Source of the DNA: Brasenia schreberi
Taxonomy: Eukaryota; Streptophyta; Magnoliopsida; Nymphaeales; Cabombaceae
Assembly: GCA_036023115.1 (NCBI GenBank)
Contig: JAYKKT010000089.1
Coordinates: forward strand, 16,982,501 to 17,046,500
DNA: 64,000 nt
Direction: 5' to 3'
Below are positions 11,875-23,379 of the stretch, one piece after another. A model generated the notes under the pieces. That model searched no databases. It saw only the letters and a program-made list of their open reading frames with translations, and had not been told where the DNA came from. Made by a program: the position numbers and the translations under genes. The stretch's first letter is position 1, and every line of letters begins with the position of its first letter.

Positions 11875-12115
11875 CTATACATAATATTTTTTTAAGTATT
11901 GGGCATTTATAAGGTTTGCTAAATTTCTTCCCTCAATATCAATCAACCAATATACATTATTTGTGGTTATTTCTCTTACAACATAGTAATCATCCCACTT
12001 GGGTTGCCACTTACCAAGTGGATGTAGGCCACGATGGTGGATAATCTTCAAAACAAGGTCTCCCACTTTGAAGTGGCGAGCTTTCATATACTTTTCATAG
12101 TGTCAGACTATCCTT
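11875..12115 (-). pseudogene. Gypsy integrase C-terminal fragment, second copy
   Basis: ARHFKVGDLVLKIIHHRGLH and KWQPKWDDYYVV match the integrase tail at 1717-1919. The preceding QRIV and HYEKYMKAR residues are also integrase-like, interrupted by stops. It lies directly downstream (- strand) of a gag fragment and upstream of protease-region sequence. That order is abnormal for an LTR element but is the same as in the first copy. Confidence 0.65.
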
Positions 12116-12117
12116 TG

Positions 12118-12500
12118 CTATGTGTGTGCATGATCCATGGCAAGGAGCATTTTCTCATCAAGTAGGTCAAGCTCACCCACCTTTCTGTCCCTAACATTGA
12201 AGGACTCGAGTTCTGGTTCTTCTTCGAACTTGGAGGTCATTTTAGGCTTTCTTGAATGATAGGGTTTTTTATGAGCCCTTGGTTTCTTGTCATGAGAGGA
12301 ACAAGATTCCACCACATCGGCCTCTTGGTTTAATGCGGCGATTCTTTTCTTGATTTCTTTCAATTCCCTTTTTAGGGAGGCAAGCATATCTCCCTATTTT
12401 TTTTAATTTTCTTTTGAAAACTTTTTTGAAAACGGACTTTTAGAGCGTGAGGCTCGGCTTGACACCTCACAAAATCCCTCTGAACTAGACATGATCAACC
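12118..12500 (-). pseudogene. Gypsy gag fragment, second copy
   Basis: The frame has LASLKRELKEIKKRIAALNQ, then EADVVESCSSHDKKPRAHKK and a later SFNVRDRKVGELD, the same blocks as the gag starts at 2319 and 17252. Upstream residues at 12430-12500 match the SSSE...SCSTS start. It is truncated where integrase-like sequence begins. Confidence 0.6.
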
Positions 12501-12592
12501 TGTATACAAAAGTGGATTTTAAGAATCGCGATTTCGAAAAGTAAATCATTTTGCAAACTTATACCGGATTCAAATAATTTCCTAAGATTCAA

Positions 12593-12612
12593 GTCCCACC
12601 GGGCGTGCCAAA
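12593..12612 (-). other. Primer-binding-like site
   Basis: On the - strand this reads TTGGCACGCCCGGTGGGACT. The equivalents are TTGGCATGCCCGGTGGGGCT next to the LTR at 17847 and a decayed version at 2812-2832. A TGG start just inside an LTR is typical of a tRNA primer-binding site; the tRNA was not identified. Here the adjoining LTR is absent: the sequence changes at about 12617. Confidence 0.45.
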
Positions 12613-12679
12613 TCTGCAAACTAAAGAGATTTATTGTTTATTTCGGATACTTTTGTGGTCTTTTTTTTTATAACTAAGT

Positions 12680-12797
12680 TTTCATACCATCTTACCATAG
12701 CTTTCTTTTATTGTCGTTCTACATGTCCAAACCATCTTAAATGATTTTTCCTCATTTTATCCTTTGGTGTCACTTCCAATTTGTTTCTAATAACCTC

Positions 12798-12841
<44 letters not shown>

Positions 12842-12897
12842 CTTTTCTTGTGTGACCACTTATCAACCTTAACATCTTCACTTCTGTCGTGGAAAAA
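12680..12897 (-). mobile_element. RTE LINE 3' fragment with AT microsatellite
   Basis: It is a diverged match to the 3' coding end of the LINE at 21540-21690, sharing words such as CATTTTATCC, AATTTGTTTCTAATAACCTC and TGTGACCACT. An (AT)n run at about 12800-12839 has expanded inside it, replacing the GTATACGG region of the intact copies. No frame remains. Confidence 0.6.
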
Positions 12898-13770
12898 AAA
12901 AAGTAAACTCATAAATTGAAAAGGAGTAGAACGATTGTTAAATTGAATGATTGATTTACTGCTTGATTAATACCCTCGGCCTTCTTATGCTTCTCTTTTT
13001 ATAGAGTCGTGGAGGAAGTTTTAGAGTTGGAACGTCGAATTGTCATTTTCCTTTTTCTTGTGGTGTTTAAAGCTTTAACTTTCTGCATTTCTACTGATCG
13101 TTCCTAATCATCAAGCATTACCACTTTGTGAGAATCGATTATCATCATGAATGTTTATGTTTCCATGAGCTCCTTCGATTTCATAACGTCTAATATTCAC
13201 TGTTAACAAATAGCTACTTTGTCCCATGTACGAGTTTAGCCGTTGTAATTTCAACATTTTTAAACTAGTCATTCACCTCCAAATACAGCTTCTATGAATA
13301 TCTTGGACCAATCAAGTGTTTCCTTCATAACTTGATCGATCTATATAGATTCATCGTATTGGAAAAGCGAAACTTACAAATGTCCGTACTTATTACCTGA
13401 ACTATATATTCGGTAGTGGCTAATGGTTATGACAGTTGACTTATATTGAGAACCCTAATTTTACATCTATATTTTTCGGCTTTTGGGTGGAGTTTGCTAC
13501 ATTAGTAGAAACTTTAATGTTGCTTCTACAATAGAAAAGTTCAACAACGAAGATTCAGTAAAAGCTCAGGGTTACAACAAAAAATTTCGGCATTCAATGT
13601 GTTTCAGAATTCGAACCCACATCACACTTTTATGCATATAAGTGATAGTGGGAAACATTGCTGATATGGTAGCGATATGTGATGAGAAAGCTCGAAAATG
13701 CAATCAATGATTAACATTTGACATTGGGTGTTTGCTTCTTTAACATTATCCAAATAAATTTGGATTAATG
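12898..13770. other. Unassigned AT-rich stretch
   Basis: No gene, RNA or clear transposon domain is seen. By position, just before a polypurine tract and LTR, it is probably the 3' internal end of a + strand retrotransposon. Confidence 0.3.
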
Positions 13771-13785
13771 CCAAAGAGGGGCATC
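13770..13785 (+). other. Polypurine tract next to 3' LTR
   Basis: GCCAAAGAGGGGCATC lies immediately before TGTAAACACC at 13786. A purine-rich tract at this place primes second-strand cDNA synthesis, so this LTR is the 3' LTR of a + strand element whose body has been lost or replaced. Confidence 0.55.
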
Positions 13786-15162
13786 TGTAAACACCCTAAA
13801 TATTTTTAAAAAACTTGGGGCATGATTTAAAATTGAAATTTGAACATAGCATACGAGACTTTCAAAACTGTCAAAAACAAATCCAAGCACGTTTTAAAAT
13901 TTTCAAAACAAATTTAGACTTGTTTTAATTTCACAATTTGAACATAGCTTACGAATTTCATAAAATACTAGAAATACAATATTTTTAAATGTTTTTAAAA
14001 CTTGAAGTTACAAAATTAAGTTTTGAAAGTTAAAAAGGGGTTGATTTGATCAAAGATGGAATAAAACCTGGGTCAAAAGAGGATAAGGAAGAATTTGCAA
14101 AAGCCCTGCCGAGGATTCAGGATAAAGGCTAAGCAAGGAACGGCTCAAGGCACGATCGACCGTCCACTTCTGATCTCAAAGCAAAAGCAGGATTGAAGAA
14201 TGCAAGAGCCACGCTCACCCATCAAATATGTGCCAACACAAAGGATCAAGTCGTGAGTGTGCTAAGGAAGTTGAAACCACCATAAGCTAGACCATACCCA
14301 AAGTCAAGACTCGAGGCAAGCTATCATGGGCGAGCAAGGGGCTCTAAGGTGACTTTGGCTCACCTACTCAAGTCCAAGGAAGGATGCAGCTCATGTGGGT
14401 TTCACCAAGCCCACATGGGCTAAGAGGAGACCACCCTCCCAGCCCATGTGCATGAATGGGCCAACCTTGGATTGGTTCGAATTGGAATGGCACCAAGGAC
14501 TACACCAGGTTGCACCAAGTCGAGCCGGGACTGCACTAGGCTGCACCACACTTAGCCGAATTCCACCAAGCTGCACCAAATGATGGGCTGGACTCACCTT
14601 GACCTAAGGGGACCACCATGAGCCCCATGTGACCACCATGAGCCCCATGTGAGGCCATGTGACCAACAACTTACTCATGGGCTGGATCAAGTGTTGGGCC
14701 AAGAACCAACCCATGCCCAACTCGAGATTCACTTGAAGCCTATAAATAGAGGTCTTGGGGCTGGGTTTCAAAGCATGAAAGGAGCATTAAAGGAGACTTG
14801 GAGAGAGCCTAGAGAGAGAAATATTTATAGAAAGAGAGAGAGAGAGAACCATTGGAAGAAGGAGTTTGGAGGTGCTGCCCACCCCAAACCGTGTTCATCC
14901 ATAGCCAAGGATTTTCCCCAAATTAAGGTCGATTTCTTTCTTCTTCTTTACTTTGATCTCTTCTTTATTTCCATTCAATTAAAGAAGTTGTAATTAAGGA
15001 GCAGCTTACTCTATTTATTGATGTAATAGATAGATGTTATGCTGCCCAAATTTCATTTGATTCATGCCTATTATGTGTTTGATTTGAAGTTTCTTCTACC
15101 TCTCTATATGATATAAACTCTTATATCTCCTAATCCGCTCTGTGCTTAAGCTATAGACATAT
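13786..15162 (+). repeat. 3' LTR, truncated, + strand
   Basis: It starts TGTAAACACCCTAAATATTT. It is nearly identical in reverse complement to 18830-20166; for example the segment at 14056-14130 matches with about one difference in 70 bases. TATA motif TATAAATAGA is at 14741-14750. It ends abruptly near 15162, where an LTR in the opposite orientation begins. Confidence 0.7.
14741..14750 (+). promoter_or_regulatory. LTR TATA box
   Basis: CCTATAAATAGAGG context, identical to the reverse complement of 19271-19284 in the opposing LTR. Confidence 0.45.
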
Positions 15163-17073
15163 GATAACCCAAGCTCTATTGCAGGAAACATAGGTTTTAT
15201 AGATTCGGTTATGGATTTATTTGATTTTCCCCAATTCTATTTATGTAGATGCACGACCCTAAAATTCTTAAAAATTACAGTATAAGTGGGCTTATGTGTG
15301 AGGATTCGGTGTACAAAGTTTCAGATCATTCGGAGCAGAGGATAGGAAATTAAAAATAAATCATCAGATAGATGCAGGATGTTTAAAACAGATTTTCATG
15401 TTTAGAAAATACATGAATGAATCTCATCCAAAATTGAAAGACAAATCACAACTATTTGAATGTAAATGACTAAATGAAATTAATTGAAATATCTCTATAG
15501 CTTAAGCATAGAGGGGATTAGGAGATATAAGAGATTATAATGTATAGAGAGGTAGAGGAAACTTGAAAGCAAACAAATAATAGGCATGAAATAAAATGGG
15601 CAACATATCTATCTATTGCATCATGGGGGAAGTCAATTGCTCCATTAATACAACTCCTTTTTAATGAATAAAAGTAAGGAAGAAGAAATTAAAAAAGAGA
15701 GAAGAAGATCGACTTTACTTACTTAAAACAACCCCTCCTTGGCACCGAATTTAGAAGAATTTGGAGGGGACGGTTCCTCATTCCTCTCTTCTCTTTCCCT
15801 CTCTCTCTCTCTCTTGCTGCAACTCTCCCCCTCTCTCTCTCTTAAGCTCTTTTCACCTTCCTTCAATACTTAAAACTCAATCTTAAGACCCCCTTTTATA
15901 GATTTCAAGGGGGCCTCTAGGGCCTTCCATGATTTGGGCCTTTGGGGCCATCCAATCCAATCCGATCCAAATGGTTGGTGCATGTGGGCTGGGAGGGTGG
16001 TCCTTTCTTAGCCCATGTAGGTTTGCTGTAACCCACATGGACCGACTCCTTTATTGAACTTGGGTAGGTGAGCTCGACTCACCCTAGCCCACCCCTTGCT
16101 CGATGTTAATGGCTTGCCTTGAGATGAGTCTTGACTTGGGTGTGGCCTTCATTTGTTCTTTGAACTTGAGACTTAATCCTTTTCTTGAGCTAGCTTCTTC
16201 TGGCACGTCTTAGGATTTACTTGAATTTGAAGTCAGGATGACCCCGCTTCGAGGCTTGATTTGGATGCTTCATTCGATCCTACTTTCATCCTAACCTTCA
16301 AGAATCCTGTTTTGCTTGATTATCTTTTTAATTAAGATTTATAGTTTCAAATATTTCCTTTTTTATTATTTAAAACCATTTCATTTTAGATATATTTGAA
16401 AACATTGAGTTTTAATGAAATCCTCAAATATGTTTTGGAAAACAATTGAGTTTCATTTCCCAATGTTTGTTTGCATAGATGACCTACTTTCGCTTCGTGA
16501 GTTAGTCTTTACCATTTTAATCACTTTAACCCTTTGTTGGGTGTAGGGTGTTGGATCATTTTAACCCTTTGATGAGTGTGTGGTCTCGAACCTCTTTAAC
16601 TCTTTGGTGTAGGGTCTCGGAGTAGGACTATTCTCGATCAAGCGAGCTTTTCAGGTCTGGTTTGGATTTGTTTTATTTTTGAACTTGAGAGGTTTTGTAA
16701 TTTTATGAAATTGTTATTTTGAAAACATTTTTGGGTATGGTTCCCAATGTCTCATTTTCACCTGTTTCTTTACGGAAAATGGTTTTAAATCATCATTTCT
16801 TTGAAGAAAGTCATTTGAAAAAGCAGAATCCTACCAATTTGGACTTAACGGCGAAGCAGTCATTTTTTTTTGCTCTTTCTCAAAATTAGAATTTTTTTAG
16901 AGAGGTATCATTTATCCTTATTTTAAGGCTGTTATGAAATTTTGGTGAGAAAATGAGTTCGTTTAATGTGTTTTTATTAAAAAACCCTTAAAGACCCAAA
17001 ACCACAATTTTTTCTTTAAAGGCAAAATTTCTAAAAAAGTCAAATGTTTTGAGAAAATTTTTGGGTGTTTACA
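15163..17073 (-). repeat. LTR, - strand, inverted against its neighbour
   Basis: The - strand start is TGTAAACACCC at 17073. The stretch 15163-15560 matches 18515-18910 of the next LTR, including the ATAACCCAAGC and TTAAGCATAGAGGGGATTAG blocks. The part at 16380-16900 is closer to the LTR at 2838-6100. The terminal U5 end is lost at the junction at about 15162. A TATA-like motif lies at 15893-15901 on the - strand. Confidence 0.6.
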
Positions 17074-17251
17074 ACTTTACCATTGTGTGAAAACCTTTGC
17101 ATAAAACAATTCACCAAACCCTCAAAATTGACGAATTGGCTCAAGTCGTACGAAGCCAACCATTTTGAAGCGTTTCCCTTTAAAGAGTGGAGAAACCAAT
17201 AAACCCATTTTGAAGAGTCTTTTTTTTTTTGTAAGCTCTTCTGAAAAATAG
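17074..17251 (-). mobile_element. Gypsy internal remnant
   Basis: Between an LTR start and a gag fragment; the - strand frame continues past gag with no recognised motif. It probably represents the joined ends of a deleted internal region. Confidence 0.35.
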
Positions 17252-17759
17252 TTAGAGATGGGATCTAGGATCTCCATTCCCATCATACCGATGAAAACTC
17301 GGTATCTCATCATCACTATCGGTTTGATAATCAAAAGGTAAAAAATCCGATAGTGAGTATGCTTTTTTTTCCTTTGTTTGTTCTACCAACAATTGTTGTA
17401 AGTCCTTTCTGTCTTTGATGGTAAAAGATTTGGGTTTTAGTTCCTCTTTAAATCTGGAGATCACCCTAGGTTTTCTCATGTAGAGGGGTCTCTTATGAGC
17501 CCTTGCTTGCTTGCCATGGGAGGAGCAAGACTCTACCGCATCAGCCTCTTGGCTTAATGCGACGATTCTTTCCTCCATGACTCTTAATTCTCTCTTTAGG
17601 GAGACAAGTGATTCTTCTCGGTTTTTGAAATTCTCTTTGAAAATTCTTTATAAAAATCGACTCGTAGAGCATGAGGGTCGGCTCGAAACCTCACATGATC
17701 CTTCCGAACTCGATATTACTTTTGAAGAAAAATTGACCATTGCAAAAGGAATGGATTAA
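17252..17759 (-). pseudogene. Gypsy gag fragment, third copy
   Basis: The readable frame (17578-17252) has MEERIVALSQEADAVESCSS, then HGKQARAHKRP and SDSDDEIPSFHRYDGNGDPR-type residues; the last resembles the start of the retrotransposon gag domain (F.G..DP). It lies about 90 bases inside the LTR at 17847 with a primer-binding-like site between, which is the normal place for gag. Stops occur upstream at 17640-17740. Confidence 0.6.
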
Positions 17760-17823
17760 GCACCAAAATTTTTGAAAAGTGATTTTAGAACCAACACTGA
17801 ATAAATCAATCTTTAAAGACCCA

Positions 17824-17846
17824 AGCCCCACCGGGCATGCCAATTC
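17824..17846 (-). other. Primer-binding-like site
   Basis: The - strand reads TTGGCATGCCCGGTGGGGCT starting 3-4 bases from the LTR end. The TGG start and close spacing fit a tRNA primer-binding site. The primer tRNA was not identified. Confidence 0.5.
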
Positions 17847-19158
17847 TGTATATGTAGAAATTTACTCTAAAGTCTATGTAGAGACTTGAAATAATTTTTT
17901 ACAAAAGTACATTGTGCGCGAGCGTGCCAGTTAATTTTACTTAAATTAGCAAAGTTGTATTCTGACTTCTAGAGCGATTGTGGGGAAGTGAGATCTTTTT
18001 TACTTAAGCCTTCTTAAACCGATGCTCAAGGGTCAGCCTAGACGCTTTGAGGATCTATTTCAAGTTCAGTGTATTTTCAAAATTCACTTTCAATTGTCAC
18101 TAACTTATCCAAACTCTTGCACTTGGCTTATGGAAGAAGAAATTTCTAAGTTCTGAAAAACATAAACTGGTTCTGTTTTAAGAATTTATTCCTAGATTTT
18201 TCTTAATAGTTTCTCGATCACCAAAAGTTATGAAAATGTTACAATGAACGGAGACTAATATGAAGATTAAGGCACTATTTTTATTTTGATTTTACGTGTT
18301 GTGAATTTGCATAATTAAATAAGACATTGACCCTTACTCTAACATTCGAGACAGTTCTGTGATAGAAATATAAAGGTCTAGTAAAACACCTGTATCTCAG
18401 TGTACAAAACTCTGATCATTATGAACTTAGTCTTGTTGGAAATATATGAATGTCATCTTTCTAGTGAGACCAGTTTCAATGAAATTAGTTCACTGCAGAC
18501 AAAGTTATACAATAATAACCCAAGCTTTGTTGCAAGAAACAGGGGTTTGACAGATTCTGTTCTGATTTTAATGGTATGTTTTGATTTTAATTACGTAGAT
18601 CCACGAACCTAAAATTCTTTAAACTTTTAACAGAGGTGGGTCTATGTGTGCATATTGGGTATGCAAAGTTTCACATCATTCGAAGTAGGAAGGAAGGAAT
18701 TAAAAATAAAATACCAGACATATGTAGGATGCTCAAAACAGATTTTCAGGTTTTAAAACGTGTATGAATGCAATTTGTCTGAATGTAAAAGATAATTCAC
18801 AACAATCAAAATGTAAATAACTGAAGTAAATGAAGTAAAATATGTTTATAGCTTAAGCATAGAGGGGATTAGGAGATATAAGATTATATCATATAGAGAG
18901 GTAGAAGGAACTTCAAATCAAACACATAATAGGCATGAATCAAATAAAATTTGGGCAGCATAACATCTATCTATTACAACAATGAATGGAGTCAGTTGCT
19001 CCTCAATTACAACCCCTTTAATTGAATGAAAATAAAGAAGAGATCAAAGCAAAGAAGAAATCGACCTTAATTTGGGGAAAATTCTTGGCTATGGATGAAC
19101 ACGGTTTGGGGTGAGCAACACCTCCAAACTCCTTCTTTCTCTCTCTCTTTTTCTCTCC

Positions 19159-19190
<32 letters not shown>

Positions 19191-20166
19191 TGCTGTAGCT
19201 ATTCCTCTCTCTAGACTCTCTCCAAGGCTCCTTCAATGCTCCTTTCATGCTTTGAAACCCATCCCCAAGACCTCTATTTATAGGCTTCAAGTGAATCTCA
19301 AGTTGGGCATGGGTTGGTTCTTGGCCCAACACTTGATCCAGCCCATGAAGAAGTTGTTGGTCACATGGCCTCACATGGGGCTCATGGTGGTCCCCTTAGG
19401 TCAAGGTGAGTCCAGCCCATCATTTGGTGTAACTTGGTGCAGCCTGGTGCAGTCCTTGGTGCCATTCCAATTCGAACCAATCCAAGCTTGGTCCATTTAT
19501 GCACATGGGCTGGGAGGGTGGTCTCCTCTTAGCCCATGTGGGCTTGGTGCAACCCACATGAGCTGCATCCTTCCTTGGACTTGAGTAGGTGAGCCAAAGT
19601 CACCTTAGAGCTCCTTGCTCACCCATGATAGCTTGCCTCGAGTCTTGACTTTGGGTGTGGTCTAGCCCATGGTGGTTTCGACTTCCTTAGCCCACTCATG
19701 ACTTGATCCTTTGTCTTGGCTTATATTTGATGGGTGAGTGTGGTTCTTGCATTCTTCAATCCTGCTTTTGCTTTGAGATCGAAATTGGACGGTCGATCGT
19801 GCCTTGAGTCGTTCCTTGCTTAGCCTTCATCCTGAATCCTCGGCAGGGCTTTTGCAAATTCTTCCTTATCCTCTTTTGACCCAGGTTTTATTCCATCTTT
19901 GATCAAATCAACCCCTTTTTAACTTTCAAAACTTAATTTTGTAACTTCAAGTTTTAAAAACATTTAAAAATGTTGTATTTCTAGTATTTTATGAAATTTG
20001 TAAGCTATGTTCAAATTGTGAAATTAAAACAAACCTAAATTTGTTTTGAAAATTTTAAAACATGCTTGGATTTGTTTTTGAGAGTTTTGAAAGTCTCATG
20101 GGCTATGTTCAAATTTCAATTTTAAATCATGCCCCAAGTTTTTTAAAAATATTTAGGGTGTTTACA
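17847..20166 (-). repeat. Complete 5' LTR, - strand
   Basis: The - strand begins TGTAAACACCCTAAATATTT at 20166 and ends ...CTACATATACA at 17847; 2320 bp. A TATA motif (CCTATAAATAGAGG) is at 19271-19284 on the - strand, followed by CT/GA-rich leader sequence at 19130-19195. Next to it are a primer-binding-like site and gag, so this acted as a 5' LTR. Confidence 0.75.
19271..19284 (-). promoter_or_regulatory. LTR TATA box
   Basis: CCTATAAATAGAGG on the - strand, conserved with the LTR at 13786. Confidence 0.45.
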
Positions 20167-20929
20167 ATTATGATATTTTCTAGTGTTAATGATAGTATCT
20201 TTATACTAGATAAATGTTATTTAAGTATTTAGTATATCTAATTTATTATTACTTATCTTCTCTTATATTTTTTCATATATATGTTTGATGCCTCTTCAAT
20301 GTCACATATCTTTCTATCTTAACAATGATATAAATATGGAAGCGTCGAGAATTGGGATTGATCGTTCCATGCATGTATTGAGATATACATATAAATGATG
20401 GGATCAAACAATGATATTGTACATGACATTGAGGACAATAATTAGATATTATTTGTATTTTATAAATGTATTTATTTTTTCAATTAAATGAACTATTTAT
20501 TTTTAATCTACTTGTATCTAATTATGTATTATTTGATTATATTAAGAATGAAGAATGAGGAATCAAAATGTCATTCATTACCAATTTTATATACATATAC
20601 ATGTAATGAACAGTATAAAGGAGCATCCCTTGAGCTCAAGCATCTTCACTAAGGATGTGCTTGTTGGCGGCACTACTTATACATGTCTATCAACTCTAGC
20701 AATGCAAGTTTTCTGACAATGGTCATGGTGTGTGCTCCGAGAACCATAAAGTTGGTGCTAGTGCATCATGTATGGTAGTAAGATGCTGAAAGAGAAAAGC
20801 AATTATGAGTATCATTGATATTATCTCTCAATCATATAAAAGTAAAGACCATAATAATATAAACAAATATTACTTTACCTACATGAAGAAATTATATTGC
20901 TTACCTAGAGAAAGACAAATGAGAAGCAA
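20167..20929. other. AT-rich intergenic stretch
   Basis: No gene or repeat unit recognised. Both strands are full of stops, and the composition is strongly AT-rich around 20200-20600. Confidence 0.3.
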
Positions 20930-21291
20930 ATAACTGATGAAATCTTTTAAAATAAATTGATGTGTACAGTAATATATCACTCCATATAAAACTCATTGCA
21001 CTCATGAAGATATGTTAAGACATCAAAGTGCTCAAGCTGAAAATAGTATTAACCCTATGCTTCTCAAGTGGTGTCTCATGGCTCATATCATACCTTATAT
21101 GTATGAGGGTTTGATGGTCTATTTGCAACATATAACCGTATTGGAGTAACTAGGATACCTTGATGGTTGCCGAATTGTTAAACTACTTGATCTGGTATAT
21201 ACAGTTGCGTAACATCCAAACCAAGAATGCATTTGTGGTATCTTGATAACTTATATGCATTGTTATCTAAGTACCTTTTACAATCATATGA
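20930..21291 (-). pseudogene. Plant mobile domain relic, C-terminal part
   Basis: The - strand at about 21160-21215 reads QLYIPDQVV, a stop, then QFGNHQGILVTPIRL. This resembles the QFG..Q.IP block near the end of plant mobile domain (PMD) proteins. It continues the relic at 24996-25475 beyond the inserted LINE. Stops and lack of other motifs make it a weak call on its own; the linkage supports it. Confidence 0.4.
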
Positions 21292-21313
21292 TTGCCCATC
21301 AATCTACATTACA
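21292..21313. repeat. LINE-a target-site duplication, left
   Basis: A 22-base word beginning TTGCCCATCAATC, repeated exactly at 24589-24610 on the other side of the LINE. Its last bases overlap the start of the (ACA)n tail, so the true length may be 18-22. Confidence 0.85.
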
Positions 21314-21556
21314 ACAACAACAATAACAACTAAGCCTTTTCCCATACTAGACGGGGTCGGCTACAAGGATTCTTTGTTTCCACATATCCCTATCGTGTGC
21401 CACGTTAGCAGTTAACTCACAATAAGCTATATCATTCTTTATTGTTTCTTTCCAACACTTTTGTGGTCATCCTCTACCTCTTTTAATACTTTCCAAATTT
21501 AGTTTTTCTAACCTTCTTACAGGTTCTTCTTTTGATCTTCTTTCTATATGTCCAAA

Positions 21557-21960
21557 TCATCTTAAACGATATTCTCTCATTTTATCCTCTAATGGTGCCA
21601 CTCCTAATTTGTTTCTAATAACCTCATTATGTATACGGTCTTTTCTTGTATGACCACTCATCCATCTCAACATCTTCATTTCTATCACAGACATCTTTTG
21701 TACATGTTGATGATTAACTGCCCAACACTCATAACCATAAAACATGGCAGGCCTAATTGCTACTCTATAATATTTACCTTTTAACTTTAATGCTATCTTC
21801 TTATCACAAAGAATACCTGATGCTCCTCTCCGTTTTAACCAACCAGCATTAATTCTATGCGTAACATCTCCATCTATTCTTCCATCACTATGAAAAAGTG
21901 ACCCTAGGTATTTAAAACTTTCCTTTTGGAGAATGCAATGTGTGCCAATTTTAATTTCTA
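21557..21960 (-). pseudogene. RTE LINE C-terminal region
   Basis: FKYLGS-type residues, then [40 protein letters not shown] and [11 protein letters not shown] follow the reverse transcriptase, as in plant RTE elements. Read in pieces, with a stop after REYRLR. Confidence 0.7.
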
Positions 21961-21967
21961 TGTCCTC

Positions 21968-22954
21968 TTAAGTAACCAAATAATCAAACATACATTCCAT
22001 ATATTTTGTCTTTGTTCTACTAAGTCGGAGGCCTTTGCTTTCTAATGTTTTTCTCCATAGTTCCAATTTTCTATTAACTTTTTCCTTAGACTCCTCTACT
22101 AATACAATGTCATCTGCAAATAACATACACCAAGGTACTTCATCTTGAATATGTTTTGTTAACTCATCCATCACCGTTATAAATAAGTATGGAATTAAAG
22201 TTGATCCTTGATGTAACCCAATATTAACTTCAAAGAAGTCTGTCGTTCCTTCATGAGTCCTCACATATGTTTTTGCACCATCATACATGTCTCTTATAAG
22301 GTAAACATATGTCAATGGGATACCTCTTTTTTCCAAAGTTCTCCAAAAAACCTCCCTCGGTACCCTATCATAAGCTTTTTCTAGATCAATAAATATCATG
22401 TGAAGGTCTTTCTTTTTTGCTCTAAAATATTTCATAAGACGTCTCAAAAGGTGAATCGCTTCAATAGTAGATCTGCCTGGCATGAACCCAAATTGGTTCT
22501 CTATTGTACTTGATACTTGTCTTAACCTACGTTCGATAATTCTTTCCCACAATTTCATAGTATGACTCATTAACTTGATACCTCTATAATTCGCACAATT
22601 TTGAATGTCTCCCTTGTTCTTATATATGGGTATAAGTGTACTTGCTCTCCATTCCTCGGGCATCTTTTGGTTTTTCCATATTTCATTAAATAGTCTTGTG
22701 AGCCAAGTGATTCTTATTTCTCCTAGTATTTTCCGAACTTCTATAGGAATATTATCTGGTCCTACCGATTTACCACCCTTCATATGTTTAAGAGCCTCTT
22801 TGACTTCATTCTTTTGAATACGTCGGTAGAAATTGTGGTTTATATACTTTTCTGACTTGGCTAAATCTCCTAAACTAATACTAACATCTTTATTTTCATT
22901 AAAAAGATTATAAAAATAGTTTTTCCATCTATTTCTTATATCATCATTTGCCAC
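21968..22954 (-). pseudogene. RTE LINE reverse transcriptase
   Basis: A 328-codon open stretch holding the full RT core. It includes [19 protein letters not shown] and [15 protein letters not shown], then [19 protein letters not shown] with the first catalytic Asp, GLHQGSTL, and [13 protein letters not shown] with the FADD catalytic pair. The domain copies LINE RNA into DNA at the nicked target. It is broken only at its joins to the endonuclease and the C-terminal region. The FADD form and the long PREV-type block point to the RTE clade rather than L1. Confidence 0.85.
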
Positions 22955-23379
22955 TAGAATTTTTTCATCCTCGTCTTTTATGCATCTAACATAATTAAGA
23001 TCTTTAGTTTTCTTATCTCTAGCCCTAGCTATCCTAAAAATATCTCTTTCACCCTCTTTTGGGTTGAGTTTTTTATATAAGTCCTCCTAAATCTTAGCTT
23101 TTGCTTCACTAACGGCCTTTTTATTTTCTTTTTTGCTTTCTTATAAGCTTCTAAAGTTTCACTAGTTTTCTTAGCATAATGTAATTTGTAACATGCCCTC
23201 TTTGCCTTGGTTTTATTTTGTACTACTTCACTCCACCACCAAGCTTCTTTTTGTGTCAGTACACCTCCCTTAGATACCCCTAACACATCTTTCGCAACTT
23301 TCCTAATATGTATAGTCATATTGTTCCACATATCACAAGGTGTGCCAACATAATTCCAAACATCTCCTTGCAGGACTTT

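Noticed and set aside
19111..19584. 157-codon open frame starting with a Leu/Ser-rich, signal-peptide-like run
   Set aside because: The Leu/Ser run is a translated CT microsatellite in the LTR leader; the frame is antisense to the LTR transcript and has no homology I recognise.
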